Below are positions 46,238-56,163 of a stretch of 64,000 nt of DNA, in pieces. Numbering within the stretch: position 1 is the stretch's first letter; the number at the start of each line of letters is the position of its first letter. This DNA is from Psychrobacter urativorans (lineage in GTDB: Bacteria; Pseudomonadota; Gammaproteobacteria; Pseudomonadales; Moraxellaceae), in the NCBI RefSeq assembly GCF_904846675.1, contig NZ_CAJHBT010000014.1, forward strand, positions 1 to 64,000, given 5' to 3'. Both the position numbers and the translations under genes were made by a program. The notes below the pieces were generated by a model, which was given only the letters and a program-made list of their open reading frames with translations, was not told the DNA's origin and made no database searches.

Positions 46238-47026
46238 ATGAATCGAAGCTATCTAAAAGGAAGTTTAGCACTAGGAGTTGCTCTTTTATTAAGCAACTGT
46301 TCGAACGTTACGCCCCTTACAAATATCTCCAATCAGAAAGAAGCCGGCAGCGATACTCAAGCTATTATAATACCTGTTAAACAAACACCATCTATATCAG
46401 TAAATTGGCAGAATGTGGAAGCAAGCGCTGATCAGTTTTACCAAAACGCACCGACACAGCAATCAAACCTATTACAAAAACAGGATTCTCAATCAAAAGT
46501 TAGCTTTATAGAAAAATCGTACGCCAAGGCATTTAGGGTATCAGTTGCCGAAGCTAAGCGCAGATTGGTTCTACAAGCAATTAGCAGCGGAATATTAGAG
46601 GCTGTCCAAAAGGATTTGGGAGACGCTTTTGTTGAAGCTTATTATATCAATGATGACCCAGACGAGTTTCGAGTTGGGATTACTACGTTAAACACCGTAT
46701 CAGCAGAGCGTTACGTGTATGAGTTTAAACAATCTGGCTTAGAAAATGTGACGTTGCCTATTTACGTTTATCCTATTAGTGGTAAAACGATGGTACAAAT
46801 TAGACAGCTTATAGAAGATTCGACACCTGAGATATTCAAACGTTATCCCGATACACAGCATATTGCTTATAATCCTATCACGAGTAAGATTGAGGTTGCA
46901 TTATACTTTGAGCCCTCTCAACAACCTAATGACACGGATAGCCAACGTATTACAGATGAATTGTCTCAGCTCGTTAGTCACCCAGTAGTAGTTGAGTTTT
47001 GGGAAAGCCGGGTGACGACGCTTTAG
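46238..47026 (+). CDS. Exported protein resembling a lone protease prodomain
   Basis: A 262-residue predicted exported protein. The signal peptide is MNRSYLKGSLALGVALLLS, then NC; Asn before Cys is a poor lipobox, so lipidation is uncertain. Residues 80-190 contain RVSVAEAKRRLVLQAISSGI, then EAVQKDLGDAFVEAYYINDD and a V-x-I-T strand. This order (EA-R-L helix, LGDAF-x-G/E-x-Y, beta strand) recalls the prodomain of alpha-lytic/streptogrisin-type serine proteases, but no protease domain follows. The similarity is judged by eye. Two further beta-alpha-beta-like stretches follow. The start ATG 46238 has AAGGAT upstream. It converges on the DUF4105 gene. Confidence 0.55.
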   Translation: MNRSYLKGSLALGVALLLSNCSNVTPLTNISNQKEAGSDTQAIIIPVKQTPSISVNWQNVEASADQFYQNAPTQQSNLLQKQDSQSKVSFIEKSYAKAFRVSVAEAKRRLVLQAISSGILEAVQKDLGDAFVEAYYINDDPDEFRVGITTLNTVSAERYVYEFKQSGLENVTLPIYVYPISGKTMVQIRQLIEDSTPEIFKRYPDTQHIAYNPITSKIEVALYFEPSQQPNDTDSQRITDELSQLVSHPVVVEFWESRVTTL

Positions 47027-47069
47027 TGCTTAAAGTATTTAAAACACCTCAGATTAGCCGTTAGGCCAC

Positions 47070-48437
47070 TTAATCATTAGTAGCCTCGGCAGCAGATTGG
47101 GCTTTTGCCTCAGCATCTGCTTTAGAATCAGCAAGCGGAGGAATCGGAATACCTTGACGAATCTGGTCTGAGAAAGCACTACTATGGCCGTCACTGCTAT
47201 TGTTATTAAATTGATTATTAAAGCCTCTCACCTTAGGATTGATATGAGTGCGTTCGTACCACTTATCCATTGACCACGGCTGAGCGCTTTGCTCCTCGTT
47301 TTTTAGTTGGGGATTAGCATCTAGCATACCTAAGTCATATAGATAGTTTGGCAGCCAACCAGACACCCAAATCCGATAATCCCACGGCAAGCGCTCACCG
47401 CTAACGATACGCGCCATATAAAAGATAATATTAGTACAGTTACTGGTTAGAGTGTTATACCAAGCCGGTTCAGCATTTAAATCATCAGCGATGGTTAGAT
47501 ACGACTCGAATAACGATTTCACCTCACTTTGATGCAGATGGCTGACGGGAAATAGATATACCTGCTCGCCGCGCGCGTTAGTGCGGGTATAGATAATATC
47601 GCGTTCCTCAGAAGCAATAAGGCTAAGCTCGAAACGCTTAAAAAAACCCCCAAGCGCTGAAAACGATTCGCCTTTTTCTTTACGAATCTCGAGCGATAAG
47701 GATAGCGGCCGGTCATCCTCAAAGCGAAAACTTACTAAGGTATGGGCAATTAGTGGCCCCATCCAGTAGGAATTAATGATATCGACGCCAGATAACTTAG
47801 ACATATCAATAGTGCGGGTTTCCCAGCGCTCAGTCGCCTCTTTATCGCCACTATACCAATCAAAGTTACGCACGTTCGATAAGGTAATCAGATCAGGATT
47901 ATTTGCATCGCGCTTGTAAGACATGATTTGACTGACATCCGGCTGCCAATCGCGCTGTTGCTGCGGGGTAATGGACATAAACCAGCCAACACCAAGCAGC
48001 CAAACACCAGCATATAATCCCGCCAGCCATTTGGTAGCAGTGCTTTTATTATGGATTGTGGTTCTATTAAGAGTTGTGCTGTCATTAGCATCGTCTTTAG
48101 AATTTTTTTTATTAAATAGCTTATGGTCAAACAGTTTTTTAAAAAATGGCGTGTTACTCAGACGCTGCGGTAAATAACGTAGGGTCAGCAGCACGGTTAA
48201 CAAACCAACAATAACCACTGTTACAATCCATGTAACCGGACTCTTTACGCCAAATTGATAAAAAATAGCCATCAGTAACCAAACGGCCGATAATATGAGA
48301 GCGACCACGATAAAAAACTGCACAACATAATGCCGCCGCGTACGGCGCTGGCAAGTGCCATCTTTATTACGGTTTGCTAGATTCTGTTTCTTGGTACGTG
48401 GCGATAACAGCCGTGTGAATAATGAACGATGCGACAT
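47070..48437 (-). CDS. DUF4105 domain-containing membrane protein
   Basis: A 455-residue protein with a basic cytoplasmic start, three hydrophobic helices (about residues 38-58, 68-88 and 138-155) and then a large soluble domain, probably periplasmic. The core WYNTLTSNCTNIIFYMARIVSG (about 325-345), with its TSNCT motif, and earlier HTLVSFRFEDDRPLSLSLEIRKEKGE are typical of DUF4105, a domain whose Cys/His arrangement has led to suggestions of a papain-like peptidase or amidase fold. No catalytic role is demonstrated. A polar linker with many Lys and Asn (about residues 105-130) separates the second and third helices. Confidence 0.85.
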   Translation of the reverse strand: MSHRSLFTRLLSPRTKKQNLANRNKDGTCQRRTRRHYVVQFFIVVALILSAVWLLMAIFYQFGVKSPVTWIVTVVIVGLLTVLLTLRYLPQRLSNTPFFKKLFDHKLFNKKNSKDDANDSTTLNRTTIHNKSTATKWLAGLYAGVWLLGVGWFMSITPQQQRDWQPDVSQIMSYKRDANNPDLITLSNVRNFDWYSGDKEATERWETRTIDMSKLSGVDIINSYWMGPLIAHTLVSFRFEDDRPLSLSLEIRKEKGESFSALGGFFKRFELSLIASEERDIIYTRTNARGEQVYLFPVSHLHQSEVKSLFESYLTIADDLNAEPAWYNTLTSNCTNIIFYMARIVSGERLPWDYRIWVSGWLPNYLYDLGMLDANPQLKNEEQSAQPWSMDKWYERTHINPKVRGFNNQFNNNSSDGHSSAFSDQIRQGIPIPPLADSKADAEAKAQSAAEATND

Positions 48438-48719
48438 AAGCGTAGATTAAGTGAATTAAGGTTTGACCATAGCAAAATTTATAACACACTGACAATACAA
48501 TTTGGATAAATTTATCGTTGAATGTCTGTCAGGCTTGCGATAAAGTGAAGCTAATTTAGTGCGACCTAATGGTTTTAGGTATCGTTTATCAGACGTTTTT
48601 ATTTGATAATGGCTATATCTAACATAGCGTTTTTTTCAAAGTGGTTGTTTTTATTTAACATTTTAATCCCCATCTAATATGATACTTATCATTAATTAAA
48701 GAGGTTAACTCACACCACC

Positions 48720-49619
48720 ATGTCTGACGACACTCCCAGCCCGAGTAGTTGGTCGATGCGCGGCTTAAAACGCTGGCTATCGACCGCCCCCGAAACCCGT
48801 GACGAATTGATTGGTTTAGTGCAACAATCGCGCCAATTTTTAGAACCTGATACTGTCGATATGTTAGAAGGTGTGCTGGATCTGCCCGCCACCCAAGTGC
48901 GTGAAATTATGACTCCGCGCCCGCAGGTCATAGGTCTGCATGAGAGCACTAGCCTCGCTGAAGTGATGGATATTATCCTTGAGACCACCCATTCACGTTA
49001 TCCGGTATTTGATAGCCAAGATGATGATGCGGTCATTGGTATTTTACTCGCCAAAGACTTGATACCGATTCTTGTGCATATGGTGCGCGATGAAGATGAT
49101 AAAATCGATAGCAAACGCTTAAAGGATTTGGTACGCCAGCCATTATATATCAGTGAGACGGCGCGCTCTGATACCTTGCTGCGCTCATTGCAGCGCACGC
49201 AAGTACATATGGCAGTGGTGGTTGATGAATTTGGCAACTTTGGCGGCGTGGTTACGATGGAGGATTTGCTGGAAGAAATCGTCGGTGATATCGTTGATGA
49301 ACATGATGATTTTGATGAAGACAGTGATATTAATAATATCGTCGTGCATCCAGAAAAGCCTAATACATGGTGGATACAAGCCTCAACGGCGATTGAAGAC
49401 TGTAATGATGAGTTAGGTAGTCGCTTCGATGATACTGATGTCGATACCATGGGTGGACTGGTCATGCAAACCTTAGGTTACGTGGGCGACTTGGAAGGCG
49501 AAAGTGTACAGATAGACGATTGGCAAATCACTATAACGGACGTGGAAGGCCGCTTTATCCATGATTTAGAAGTGACCAAAACTGATCCTGAGCAGCAGTT
49601 ATTGATAGGTAGTCACTAA
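48720..49619 (+). CDS. corC: CorC/HlyC family CBS-domain protein
   Basis: A 299-residue soluble protein with a pair of CBS domains (about residues 65-190; starts VREIMTPRPQVIGL, contains HSRYPVFDSQDDDAVIGILLAKDLI and VVDEFGNFGGVVTMEDLLEEIVGDI) and a C-terminal CorC_HlyC domain (about 205-290, TWWIQASTAIEDCN, DTMGGLVMQTLGYVGDLEGE). It has no membrane domain, like E. coli YbeX/CorC, linked to Mg2+/Co2+ efflux and ribosome function. It precedes lnt as in enterics (ybeX-lnt), but a strong terminator separates the two here. Confidence 0.94.
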   Translation: MSDDTPSPSSWSMRGLKRWLSTAPETRDELIGLVQQSRQFLEPDTVDMLEGVLDLPATQVREIMTPRPQVIGLHESTSLAEVMDIILETTHSRYPVFDSQDDDAVIGILLAKDLIPILVHMVRDEDDKIDSKRLKDLVRQPLYISETARSDTLLRSLQRTQVHMAVVVDEFGNFGGVVTMEDLLEEIVGDIVDEHDDFDEDSDINNIVVHPEKPNTWWIQASTAIEDCNDELGSRFDDTDVDTMGGLVMQTLGYVGDLEGESVQIDDWQITITDVEGRFIHDLEVTKTDPEQQLLIGSH

Positions 49620-49726
49620 CCAACAGCGATTAAGTAATATGCAGTCCTCAAGTCATTGATTCTGTAGCCGCCAAGGCTGTATTCATTAAGTTTTTACTAC
49701 AATTTATGATATAAACGTTACTAATC

Positions 49727-49760
49727 AGCAAAAAACACGATTGCGGTCGTGTTTTTTGCT
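49727..49760. terminator. Strong terminator between corC and lnt
   Basis: Perfect 14-bp stem AGCAAAAAACACGA/TCGTGTTTTTTGCT with a 6-nt loop. The T-run is within the 3' arm. Confidence 0.85.
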
Positions 49761-49950
49761 ATGTAAAGAGTCATAACACAATGAAAGATTGGCGCAACAA
49801 GGCACGCAATTATCCCCATTTATTGGCACAGACTGTTATCATAGGCGAGTTTAATTTTGGGTAGGTATAAGCCCCGCAAAATCCCTACTTAAAGTTAAGT
49901 ATTAAAGTGTGTTATGTAGAATTTAAGATGTGTCATTTTGGATAATTAAT

Positions 49951-51525
49951 ATGCGCCTGTCGACTGTAGATTTACAAAAGCGTCTGAATGCCAATAAGTC
50001 TAAAAAAATGCCGCTATGGCTAACAATGTTAATAGCATTGCTGGCAGGGGCATCATTCTTATTTGCGTTGGCACCTTATGGATTCTGGCCGCTAGCAGTA
50101 GTGTCACCAGCGATTTTATATACGCTATTATTGCCAGATATGAGCGGTAAGCGGGCCTTTATTATTGGTGAGGCTTACGGTACTGGGCTGTGGTGTGTTG
50201 GCGCCTTTTGGCTTTACACCTCTATCCATGATTATGGTGATACGCCAGCATGGTTAGCACTGATTATGATTGCGCTGATGGGTCTCGGTATGGGGCTATT
50301 TCATGGCTTTTTAGCGCTGCTATTTAATCGCGTGGTCGGTAAGCAGCCGTTGTCGTTTGCCGCCCTTTGGATATTACAAGAGTGGCTAAAAACGTGGCTG
50401 TTTACCGGATTTCCTTGGTTATTCATCGGTTACGCCTTTACTGAGCAATACTGGATATCGTCACTCGCGCCTGTTGCTGGAGTTTTTGCGGTTTCCTTTG
50501 TAGCGGTATTATTAGCGGCCAGTATGGTGGAGCTGTTGCGTCGCCGTGGCGGTTATATGATTGCGACTGCCGTGCTCCTAGTTATCAGTACTTCATTGTG
50601 GCTCATTAATCCACAATGGACGAAGCCGAAAGGCACGCCTGATTTATCGGTATCTTTAATCCAAGGTAACATTCCACAAGATTTAAAATGGCTAACTGAA
50701 TACCAAGTTGAGACCCTCGAGATTTATGCGGCGTTAACGAGTACTGAATGGGGGCGTGATATTGTCCTTTGGCCAGAATCTTCTATTCCGATGTTTCAAG
50801 ATGAGGCTGTTGGTTTTATCAATGAAATGGTCAAAATGGCCAATGCTACTAATACCACATGGGTGACCGGTATTCCTTATAAGGATGAGGCAGCATTTGA
50901 CCCTAGCACTGATAAATATCCACCATTTTATAACAGCGTCATTGCGCTGGGTGCTGAGGCTGATGGCCTATATAAAAAGCAACGTCTGGTACCATTTGGC
51001 GAATATATCCCATTCGAAGGCGTGCTCGATATTTTACCCAACCTAGCGGGCAGTCAAGATATTTTGAGTTATAGTCGGGGTAGTGACCAGCAGTCACCAC
51101 TGCGGGTACGAGGTCATAATTTGGGCGCCGCAGTTTGCTATGAAGTGGCGTATCCCGATACTACCCGTAAAAATGCGATTAATACTGACTTTTTATTGAC
51201 CATCTCTAATGATGCATGGTTCGGTACTTCAGCGGGGCCATTGCAACATCTACAAATGGTACAGATGCGCGCGCTGGAAAATGGTCGTTGGTTTATGCGC
51301 GCCACCAATACCGGTGTTACCGCCATCATTGATCATAAAGGTCGTATCATTGAGCGTGCACCGCAGTTCGAGCGTACCGTGCTACGGGGCGATATTCAGG
51401 CGCGGGTCGGTAATACGCCCTTTATGCGTGCTGGTAATTACCCTATATTAATTATCATCGCTTTGTTACTACTATTAAGTTACCTCGGCAAGCGTTCGAC
51501 CACTCGTGCAGGCTTAGGTAAATAA
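49951..51525 (+). CDS. lnt: Apolipoprotein N-acyltransferase
   Basis: A 524-residue inner-membrane enzyme that adds the third acyl chain to lipoproteins. Six or so N-terminal helices (with FALAPYGFWPLAVVSPAILY) are followed by a periplasmic nitrilase domain. The Glu-Lys-Cys triad is visible in WPESSIPMF, YKKQRLVPFGEYIPFEG and GAAVCYEVAYPD. A final helix anchors the C-terminus. The frame starts at 49930, and ATG 49951 gives the more natural start. Lgt, the first enzyme of this pathway, is at 6197 in the window. Several predicted lipoprotein substrates are also present (24318, 26232). Confidence 0.96.
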   Translation: MRLSTVDLQKRLNANKSKKMPLWLTMLIALLAGASFLFALAPYGFWPLAVVSPAILYTLLLPDMSGKRAFIIGEAYGTGLWCVGAFWLYTSIHDYGDTPAWLALIMIALMGLGMGLFHGFLALLFNRVVGKQPLSFAALWILQEWLKTWLFTGFPWLFIGYAFTEQYWISSLAPVAGVFAVSFVAVLLAASMVELLRRRGGYMIATAVLLVISTSLWLINPQWTKPKGTPDLSVSLIQGNIPQDLKWLTEYQVETLEIYAALTSTEWGRDIVLWPESSIPMFQDEAVGFINEMVKMANATNTTWVTGIPYKDEAAFDPSTDKYPPFYNSVIALGAEADGLYKKQRLVPFGEYIPFEGVLDILPNLAGSQDILSYSRGSDQQSPLRVRGHNLGAAVCYEVAYPDTTRKNAINTDFLLTISNDAWFGTSAGPLQHLQMVQMRALENGRWFMRATNTGVTAIIDHKGRIIERAPQFERTVLRGDIQARVGNTPFMRAGNYPILIIIALLLLLSYLGKRSTTRAGLGK

Positions 51526-51665
51526 GTAAAAGTGCTTATAAAGGCTCGATTAGTAAGAATATTAATAATAATTCGTTTAAATAGTTAAGGGTTTTAACAA
51601 AATGGTATAATTTGGGATATAATACGCTAATATATTAAATATTTTTTGCGCAAGGTGGATAAGGT

Positions 51666-52085
51666 ATGTCAGAACATGTCGTTAAAAACAACCCTAAGAG
51701 AGAGTTCATGTTTGCCTTGGGCGGCGTCGCCTTATTTTTAAGTATTGTCCTACTTATTGGCATCTCTGGCTTTTTGCGCCCAGCTGCGGAACATATTAAG
51801 GCTGAAACTACTGCAGCATCAGCGGCGGCGGATGAAGCGAAAGCCATCGCCGCAAAAGATGCCGCGCCAGCTGCTGCGACAACAGTAGAAGCCACTGGAA
51901 CAGAAGCGGACGCTGCTGCTGAAGCAACCACAACTCCCGCTGATGCCACCGTCACTCCTGATCCAAGTACTGGTGATGCGATAGTTGCTTCTGAATCAGG
52001 TACAGCTACGGCTGAAGGTACGGTAGATCAAGCAGCAGTAGCCGACACTGACTTAGAAGGTGATGCTGAAGTGCCTGCGCAATAA
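51666..52085 (+). CDS. Small single-pass membrane protein with Ala/Thr/Asp-rich tail
   Basis: A 139-residue protein: a short basic cytoplasmic start (MSEHVVKNNPKREFMF), one transmembrane helix (about residues 16-36) and then a low-complexity tail of about 100 residues rich in Ala, Thr, Asp and Glu that should be periplasmic. There is no recognisable domain. The tail ends DAEVPAQ, close to the GEPAQ end of the acidic lipoprotein at 23956, and composition is similar. It follows lnt by 140 nt without a clear terminator. AAGG lies upstream of the ATG. Function unknown. Confidence 0.7.
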   Translation: MSEHVVKNNPKREFMFALGGVALFLSIVLLIGISGFLRPAAEHIKAETTAASAAADEAKAIAAKDAAPAAATTVEATGTEADAAAEATTTPADATVTPDPSTGDAIVASESGTATAEGTVDQAAVADTDLEGDAEVPAQ

Positions 52086-52099
52086 TATGTCCTAATGCA

Positions 52100-52184
52100 G
52101 CCCCAGTAAGATAGTCGCGGTATGTCCAACACATGAGTTACTTCTATAAAAACTCGCTTACCAGTTACTGGGGCGAGTTTTTTT
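52100..52184 (+). promoter_or_regulatory. Terminator with possible competing antiterminator stem upstream of the peptide transporter gene
   Basis: Terminator: AAAAACTCGC (52148-52157) pairs with GCGAGTTTTT (52173-52182), with an inner CCAG/CTGG stem and seven T. In addition GCCCCAGTAA at 52100-52109 is exactly complementary to TTACTGGGGC at 52165-52174, which overlaps the terminator's 3' half. The two pairings exclude each other, as in an attenuator. The terminator itself is sound; the switch is inference. Confidence 0.6.
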
Positions 52185-52324
52185 ATGGGAAATTGTCCAA
52201 TTAGTGAGCATTTTTTTCTTTACTTGTAACCACTCTAGTGGAACAATACTACGTGTATATGACCGCCTAACAGAATAATTAAGGGCTTGGTCATCATTAT
52301 AGTGGCATATTAAGGAAGAAGTTT

Positions 52325-53887
52325 ATGAGCACGGAGTCACAATCGCAGTTAAGTGCCACTGAGTTAGAAGCATTAGACAATGGGTTTATGGGTCATCCGA
52401 AACCGCTGCGTCCATTATTTTTTACAGAGATGTGGGAGCGTTTTTCATATTATAGTATTCGTCCGCTACTGGTCTTATTTATGGTGGCGACCGTTGGTAG
52501 CGGCGGCTTCGGCTTTGATGAGGTAACTGCCTCTGCTATTTATGGTATCTTTGCCGGCTCCCTTTACTTAGCAGCAGTGCCTGGTGGTTGGCTTGCAGAT
52601 AACTGGCTGGGTCAGGAGCGAGCGCTCTGGTGGGGCAGTATTATTATTGCTCTTGGTCATTTGTGTATTGCGCTATCCGCTATATTTGGTATGACGCTAT
52701 TTTTTGTGGGTCTGATGTGTATCGTTTTGGGTTCAGGCTTGTTTAAAACCTGTATCTCAGTGATGGTTGGTGCGTTGTACCCCAAGGGTGATGCACGCCG
52801 TGATGGCGGTTTTACCTTATTCTATATGGGAATCAATATTGGTGCGCTATTAGCCGCACTTATTGTTGGGGTGTTTAAAGAAAAAGGTATGTGGCATGTG
52901 GGCTTTGGTGTCGGTGGTCTTGGCATGTTAGTTTCGTTAATCGTGTACCGTTTTACTGCCCAGAAAAGTCTAAAGCGCTATGCGCGAGCAAAAGGTATCA
53001 CTGCGGATTGGGAGCACGCCAATGGTGGCTACAAAAACGTAGGTCGCTGGGTCGTAGGATTCCTTGCTTTATTGGTCGCAATCATTGTCTTGGTGTCTAC
53101 AGGTCTTATGCCATTTAATCCTGAAATGGTCGCACAATACATGACCTATATCATCGCAGCTGTGGTCATACTGTACTTCGTGGTTATGTTTCTCTCACCG
53201 CGACTGGATAAAACAGATAAGCTACGTTTGTTGATTTGCTTCATACTGATTATTGGATCGACGCTATTTTGGTCAAGCTTTGAGCAGCAACCGACTTCTT
53301 TTAACTTGTTCGCCGATAACTATACAGATCTTAATGTCTTAGGCTTTGAGGTACCCAGTATTTGGTTTCAGTCACTGAACCCATTGTTTATTTTAATGCT
53401 AGCCCCTATCGCTAGTATCATATGGGTCAAGCTTGGGAACCGAGGCCTTGAACCGAGTAGTATGACTAAGTTTGCGCTTGGTATGCTTTTGGCCGCAGCA
53501 GGCTTTGCTTTGATGATATTTGCCTCCAAAAGTATCTTGACGAATGCTGGTGGATTGGCATCACCTTTATGGTTGGTTGGTAGTCTATTACTATTGACTA
53601 TGGGTGAGTTAGCGCTCAGTCCTGTTGGCTTGTCTGCAATGACTAAGCTTGCGCCAAAGGGTATGCAAGGCCAGATGATGGGGCTTTTCTTTGCCTCTGT
53701 CGCATTGGGTAACTTGGTTGCTGCCTTCTTTGGTGGCTTCGTGTCAGCTGATAAGATTGAAGGGTTACCAGGCTTATTTATGACCATGACGATCTTTTTG
53801 GTGGTCACCGCTATTTTATTATTGTTATTAGCAAAGCCTGTTAATAATATGCTTAAAAAGAGTGAGCGTGCTGACCAGCTTAGCTAG
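52325..53887 (+). CDS. POT/PTR family proton-dependent oligopeptide transporter
   Basis: A 520-residue inner-membrane carrier of the major facilitator superfamily that imports di- and tripeptides with protons. The N-terminal proton-coupling motif ExxERFxYY is present as EMWERFSYYSIRPL, and the PTR2 signature as FTLFYMGINIGALLA (about residue 165). About 14 hydrophobic helices fit the bacterial branch. ATG 52325 follows AAGGAAGAAG. The gene is monocistronic and ends at a terminator. An aminopeptidase P gene follows, a plausible partner in using the imported peptides. Confidence 0.94.
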   Translation: MSTESQSQLSATELEALDNGFMGHPKPLRPLFFTEMWERFSYYSIRPLLVLFMVATVGSGGFGFDEVTASAIYGIFAGSLYLAAVPGGWLADNWLGQERALWWGSIIIALGHLCIALSAIFGMTLFFVGLMCIVLGSGLFKTCISVMVGALYPKGDARRDGGFTLFYMGINIGALLAALIVGVFKEKGMWHVGFGVGGLGMLVSLIVYRFTAQKSLKRYARAKGITADWEHANGGYKNVGRWVVGFLALLVAIIVLVSTGLMPFNPEMVAQYMTYIIAAVVILYFVVMFLSPRLDKTDKLRLLICFILIIGSTLFWSSFEQQPTSFNLFADNYTDLNVLGFEVPSIWFQSLNPLFILMLAPIASIIWVKLGNRGLEPSSMTKFALGMLLAAAGFALMIFASKSILTNAGGLASPLWLVGSLLLLTMGELALSPVGLSAMTKLAPKGMQGQMMGLFFASVALGNLVAAFFGGFVSADKIEGLPGLFMTMTIFLVVTAILLLLLAKPVNNMLKKSERADQLS

Positions 53888-54316
53888 TTGATGAGAGTTG
53901 TTGAAGTGTTTTTATAGAAGCATCTTTATGGATGACAACAGCACAAGTTAGGCAAGACAAGACGTGTTACCATTATTGGTAGCGCGTTTTTATTATCTGA
54001 TTTGAGCAGTTATTTCTATCAGGCTATTGAAAGCCTACTATCTGCCCAAACATCTAATAATGTGCTTCCGTAATAGCATCTCGCTTGTGCTTATCTTGCT
54101 ATCTTTGTATATCGTGTCGCATTTATCTTCGTCATTTTAATTATAATAAATTTAATCATTTGCTTAGATTTAAATAATGCTCGTGGTACTAAATACTAGT
54201 CATGAGTCTAACTGACTTAAAAAATGGCTGCCTACTATAGCTACCTAATATAGTTGCCTCATGCTGTAGTCGCCTCATAAAAGAACCTTTCTAAAAAATC
54301 AATAAGGAACACTCTA
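53888..54316. other. Intergenic region between the peptide transporter and aminopeptidase genes
   Basis: 429 AT-rich bases. Apart from the terminator at 53961-53992 no gene or clear promoter is seen. TAATATAGTTGCC and CTACTATAGCTACC-type near-repeats occur around 54230-54260. Confidence 0.4.
53961..53992 (+). terminator. Terminator after the peptide transporter gene
   Basis: ACGTGTTACC/GGTAGCGCGT, a 10-bp stem with two G-U pairs and a 6-nt loop, then TTTTATTAT. Confidence 0.75.
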
Positions 54317-56137
54317 ATGAATAAACAATCCATTCATGATCGTATCGATAACCTGCGCGCCGCTCTTGTTGAGCAAGATTTAACCGCAATTATTGTACCG
54401 TCAGCTGATCCCCATCTCTCCGAGTATTTACCTGAATATTGGCAGGCGCGACTATGGTTGTCAGGATTCACGGGTTCAGTCGGTACGTTGGTCGTCACTG
54501 CTGATTTTGCAGGATTGTGGACAGATAGCCGCTATTGGGTACATGCCGCTGACCAATTGGCAGATACGGGTATCAGCTTACAAAAGCTAGCGCCAAAGCA
54601 GCCCAATCATATTGATTGGCTAGCTGATCATCTATCTGAGGGCGATAGTGTCGCTGTCGACGGCAACGTCTTGTCTATCGCTGAGCAAGATCGCCTATTG
54701 AGCGCCTTTGATGCCCATGACATTACTTTAATTACCGATCGTGATGTGCTCACTGATATTTGGACAGATCGTCCAGCGTTACCAACGGCAAAATTGTATG
54801 TCCATGATGCCCAGTTTGTCGCGCAATCTGCCGCTTCAAAACTTGCCGCAGTGCGTACGGGTATGACGGATGCGGGCGCAACTCATCATCTACTTTCAAG
54901 TTTGGATGATATCGCTTGGCTAACGAATTTGCGCGGTGCGGATGTTGATTACAATCCAGTATTTTTAGCGCATCTGCTGATTGATTTAAAAGAGAAAGCA
55001 ACGTTATTTCTTGATAAGAATAAAGTCAGTTCTGAGATTGAGCAAAGCTTAAAAGATAGCGGTTTTACTCTTGTTGATTATGATGGTGTACAAGAAGCAT
55101 TAGGTGGATTGACTCCTGAGGACTTATTGCTATTAGATCCAAGCAAAGTCGCGGTAGGTACGTTATCGAAGATGGTTGATAATGTCGGTTTTATTGAGCA
55201 AATGGCACCCAGCTCGTTACTTAAGTCAGTCAAATCAGACGCTGATATCGACCATGTACGTGAAGCAATGCGTCAAGATGGCGCGGCGTTATGTGAGTTT
55301 TTTGCCACATTCGAGCAGCGTCTTGCTAATGGTGAACGTCTAAGCGAGCTAGATGTCGATAGCATACTGATTGAGGTACGCAGTAAACAACCAAACTATG
55401 TGTCGCCAAGCTTTCCAACGATTGCAGGTTTTAACGACAATGGCGCATTGCCGCATTATCGTGCAACGCCTGAGAAATTCAGTTATTTGGATGTTAGCGA
55501 GGGCGAAGGCGGTTTATTATTGATTGACTCAGGTGCTCAATATCAAAACGGTACTACTGACATTACCCGCGTGGTCGGTATTGGCCAAGTAAGCAGCGAG
55601 CACAAACGTGACTTCTCGACCGTGCTTAAAGCCCATGTGGCCCTTGCACGTGCTAATTTCCCTGATGGTATTGCCTCACCCTTGATTGATGCGATTTGCC
55701 GCGCGCCATTATGGCAAGCACAGATGGATTATGGACACGGTACCGGACATGGCGTTGGCTATTTCTTAAACGTTCATGAAGGCCCACAAGTCATTGCCTA
55801 TAGTGCCAGCACCCCAAAAGAGCGCGCGATGAAAGCAGGTATGATTTCAAGTAATGAGCCCGGTCTATACCGCGAAGGCAAATGGGGCATTCGCATCGAA
55901 AACTTGATGGTTAATATGCCAGTGAAGCAGCCTACTGAGACTGAGTTTGGCGACTTCCTAAACTTTGAAACCGTCACTTATTGCCCAATCGATACTCGTT
56001 TGGTAGATAAGTCGCTATTGACTGACATAGAAGTAGAGTGGCTAAACAATTATCACAGCCAAGTGTATGCTGAGCTAAATGAGCGCGTTAGTGGTGCAGC
56101 GCTTAAATGGCTCACTGAACGGACAAAAGCGATATAA
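54317..56137 (+). CDS. Xaa-Pro aminopeptidase (aminopeptidase P, long three-domain form)
   Basis: A 606-residue M24-family metallopeptidase that releases an N-terminal residue preceding proline. Two creatinase-like N-terminal domains (to about residue 310, beginning SADPHLSEYLPEYWQAR) lead to the pita-bread catalytic domain. The five metal ligands are visible in order: LIDSGAQYQNGTTDITR (two Asp), HGTGHGVG (His), SNEPGLYREG (Glu) and IRIENLM (Glu). The three-domain length matches eukaryotic XPNPEP1-like enzymes rather than the 440-residue E. coli PepP. It sits next to the peptide transporter and is terminated by a perfect 18-bp hairpin. Confidence 0.94.
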   Translation: MNKQSIHDRIDNLRAALVEQDLTAIIVPSADPHLSEYLPEYWQARLWLSGFTGSVGTLVVTADFAGLWTDSRYWVHAADQLADTGISLQKLAPKQPNHIDWLADHLSEGDSVAVDGNVLSIAEQDRLLSAFDAHDITLITDRDVLTDIWTDRPALPTAKLYVHDAQFVAQSAASKLAAVRTGMTDAGATHHLLSSLDDIAWLTNLRGADVDYNPVFLAHLLIDLKEKATLFLDKNKVSSEIEQSLKDSGFTLVDYDGVQEALGGLTPEDLLLLDPSKVAVGTLSKMVDNVGFIEQMAPSSLLKSVKSDADIDHVREAMRQDGAALCEFFATFEQRLANGERLSELDVDSILIEVRSKQPNYVSPSFPTIAGFNDNGALPHYRATPEKFSYLDVSEGEGGLLLIDSGAQYQNGTTDITRVVGIGQVSSEHKRDFSTVLKAHVALARANFPDGIASPLIDAICRAPLWQAQMDYGHGTGHGVGYFLNVHEGPQVIAYSASTPKERAMKAGMISSNEPGLYREGKWGIRIENLMVNMPVKQPTETEFGDFLNFETVTYCPIDTRLVDKSLLTDIEVEWLNNYHSQVYAELNERVSGAALKWLTERTKAI

Positions 56138-56163
56138 AATGAAGAATTAATAATATAGATTAT

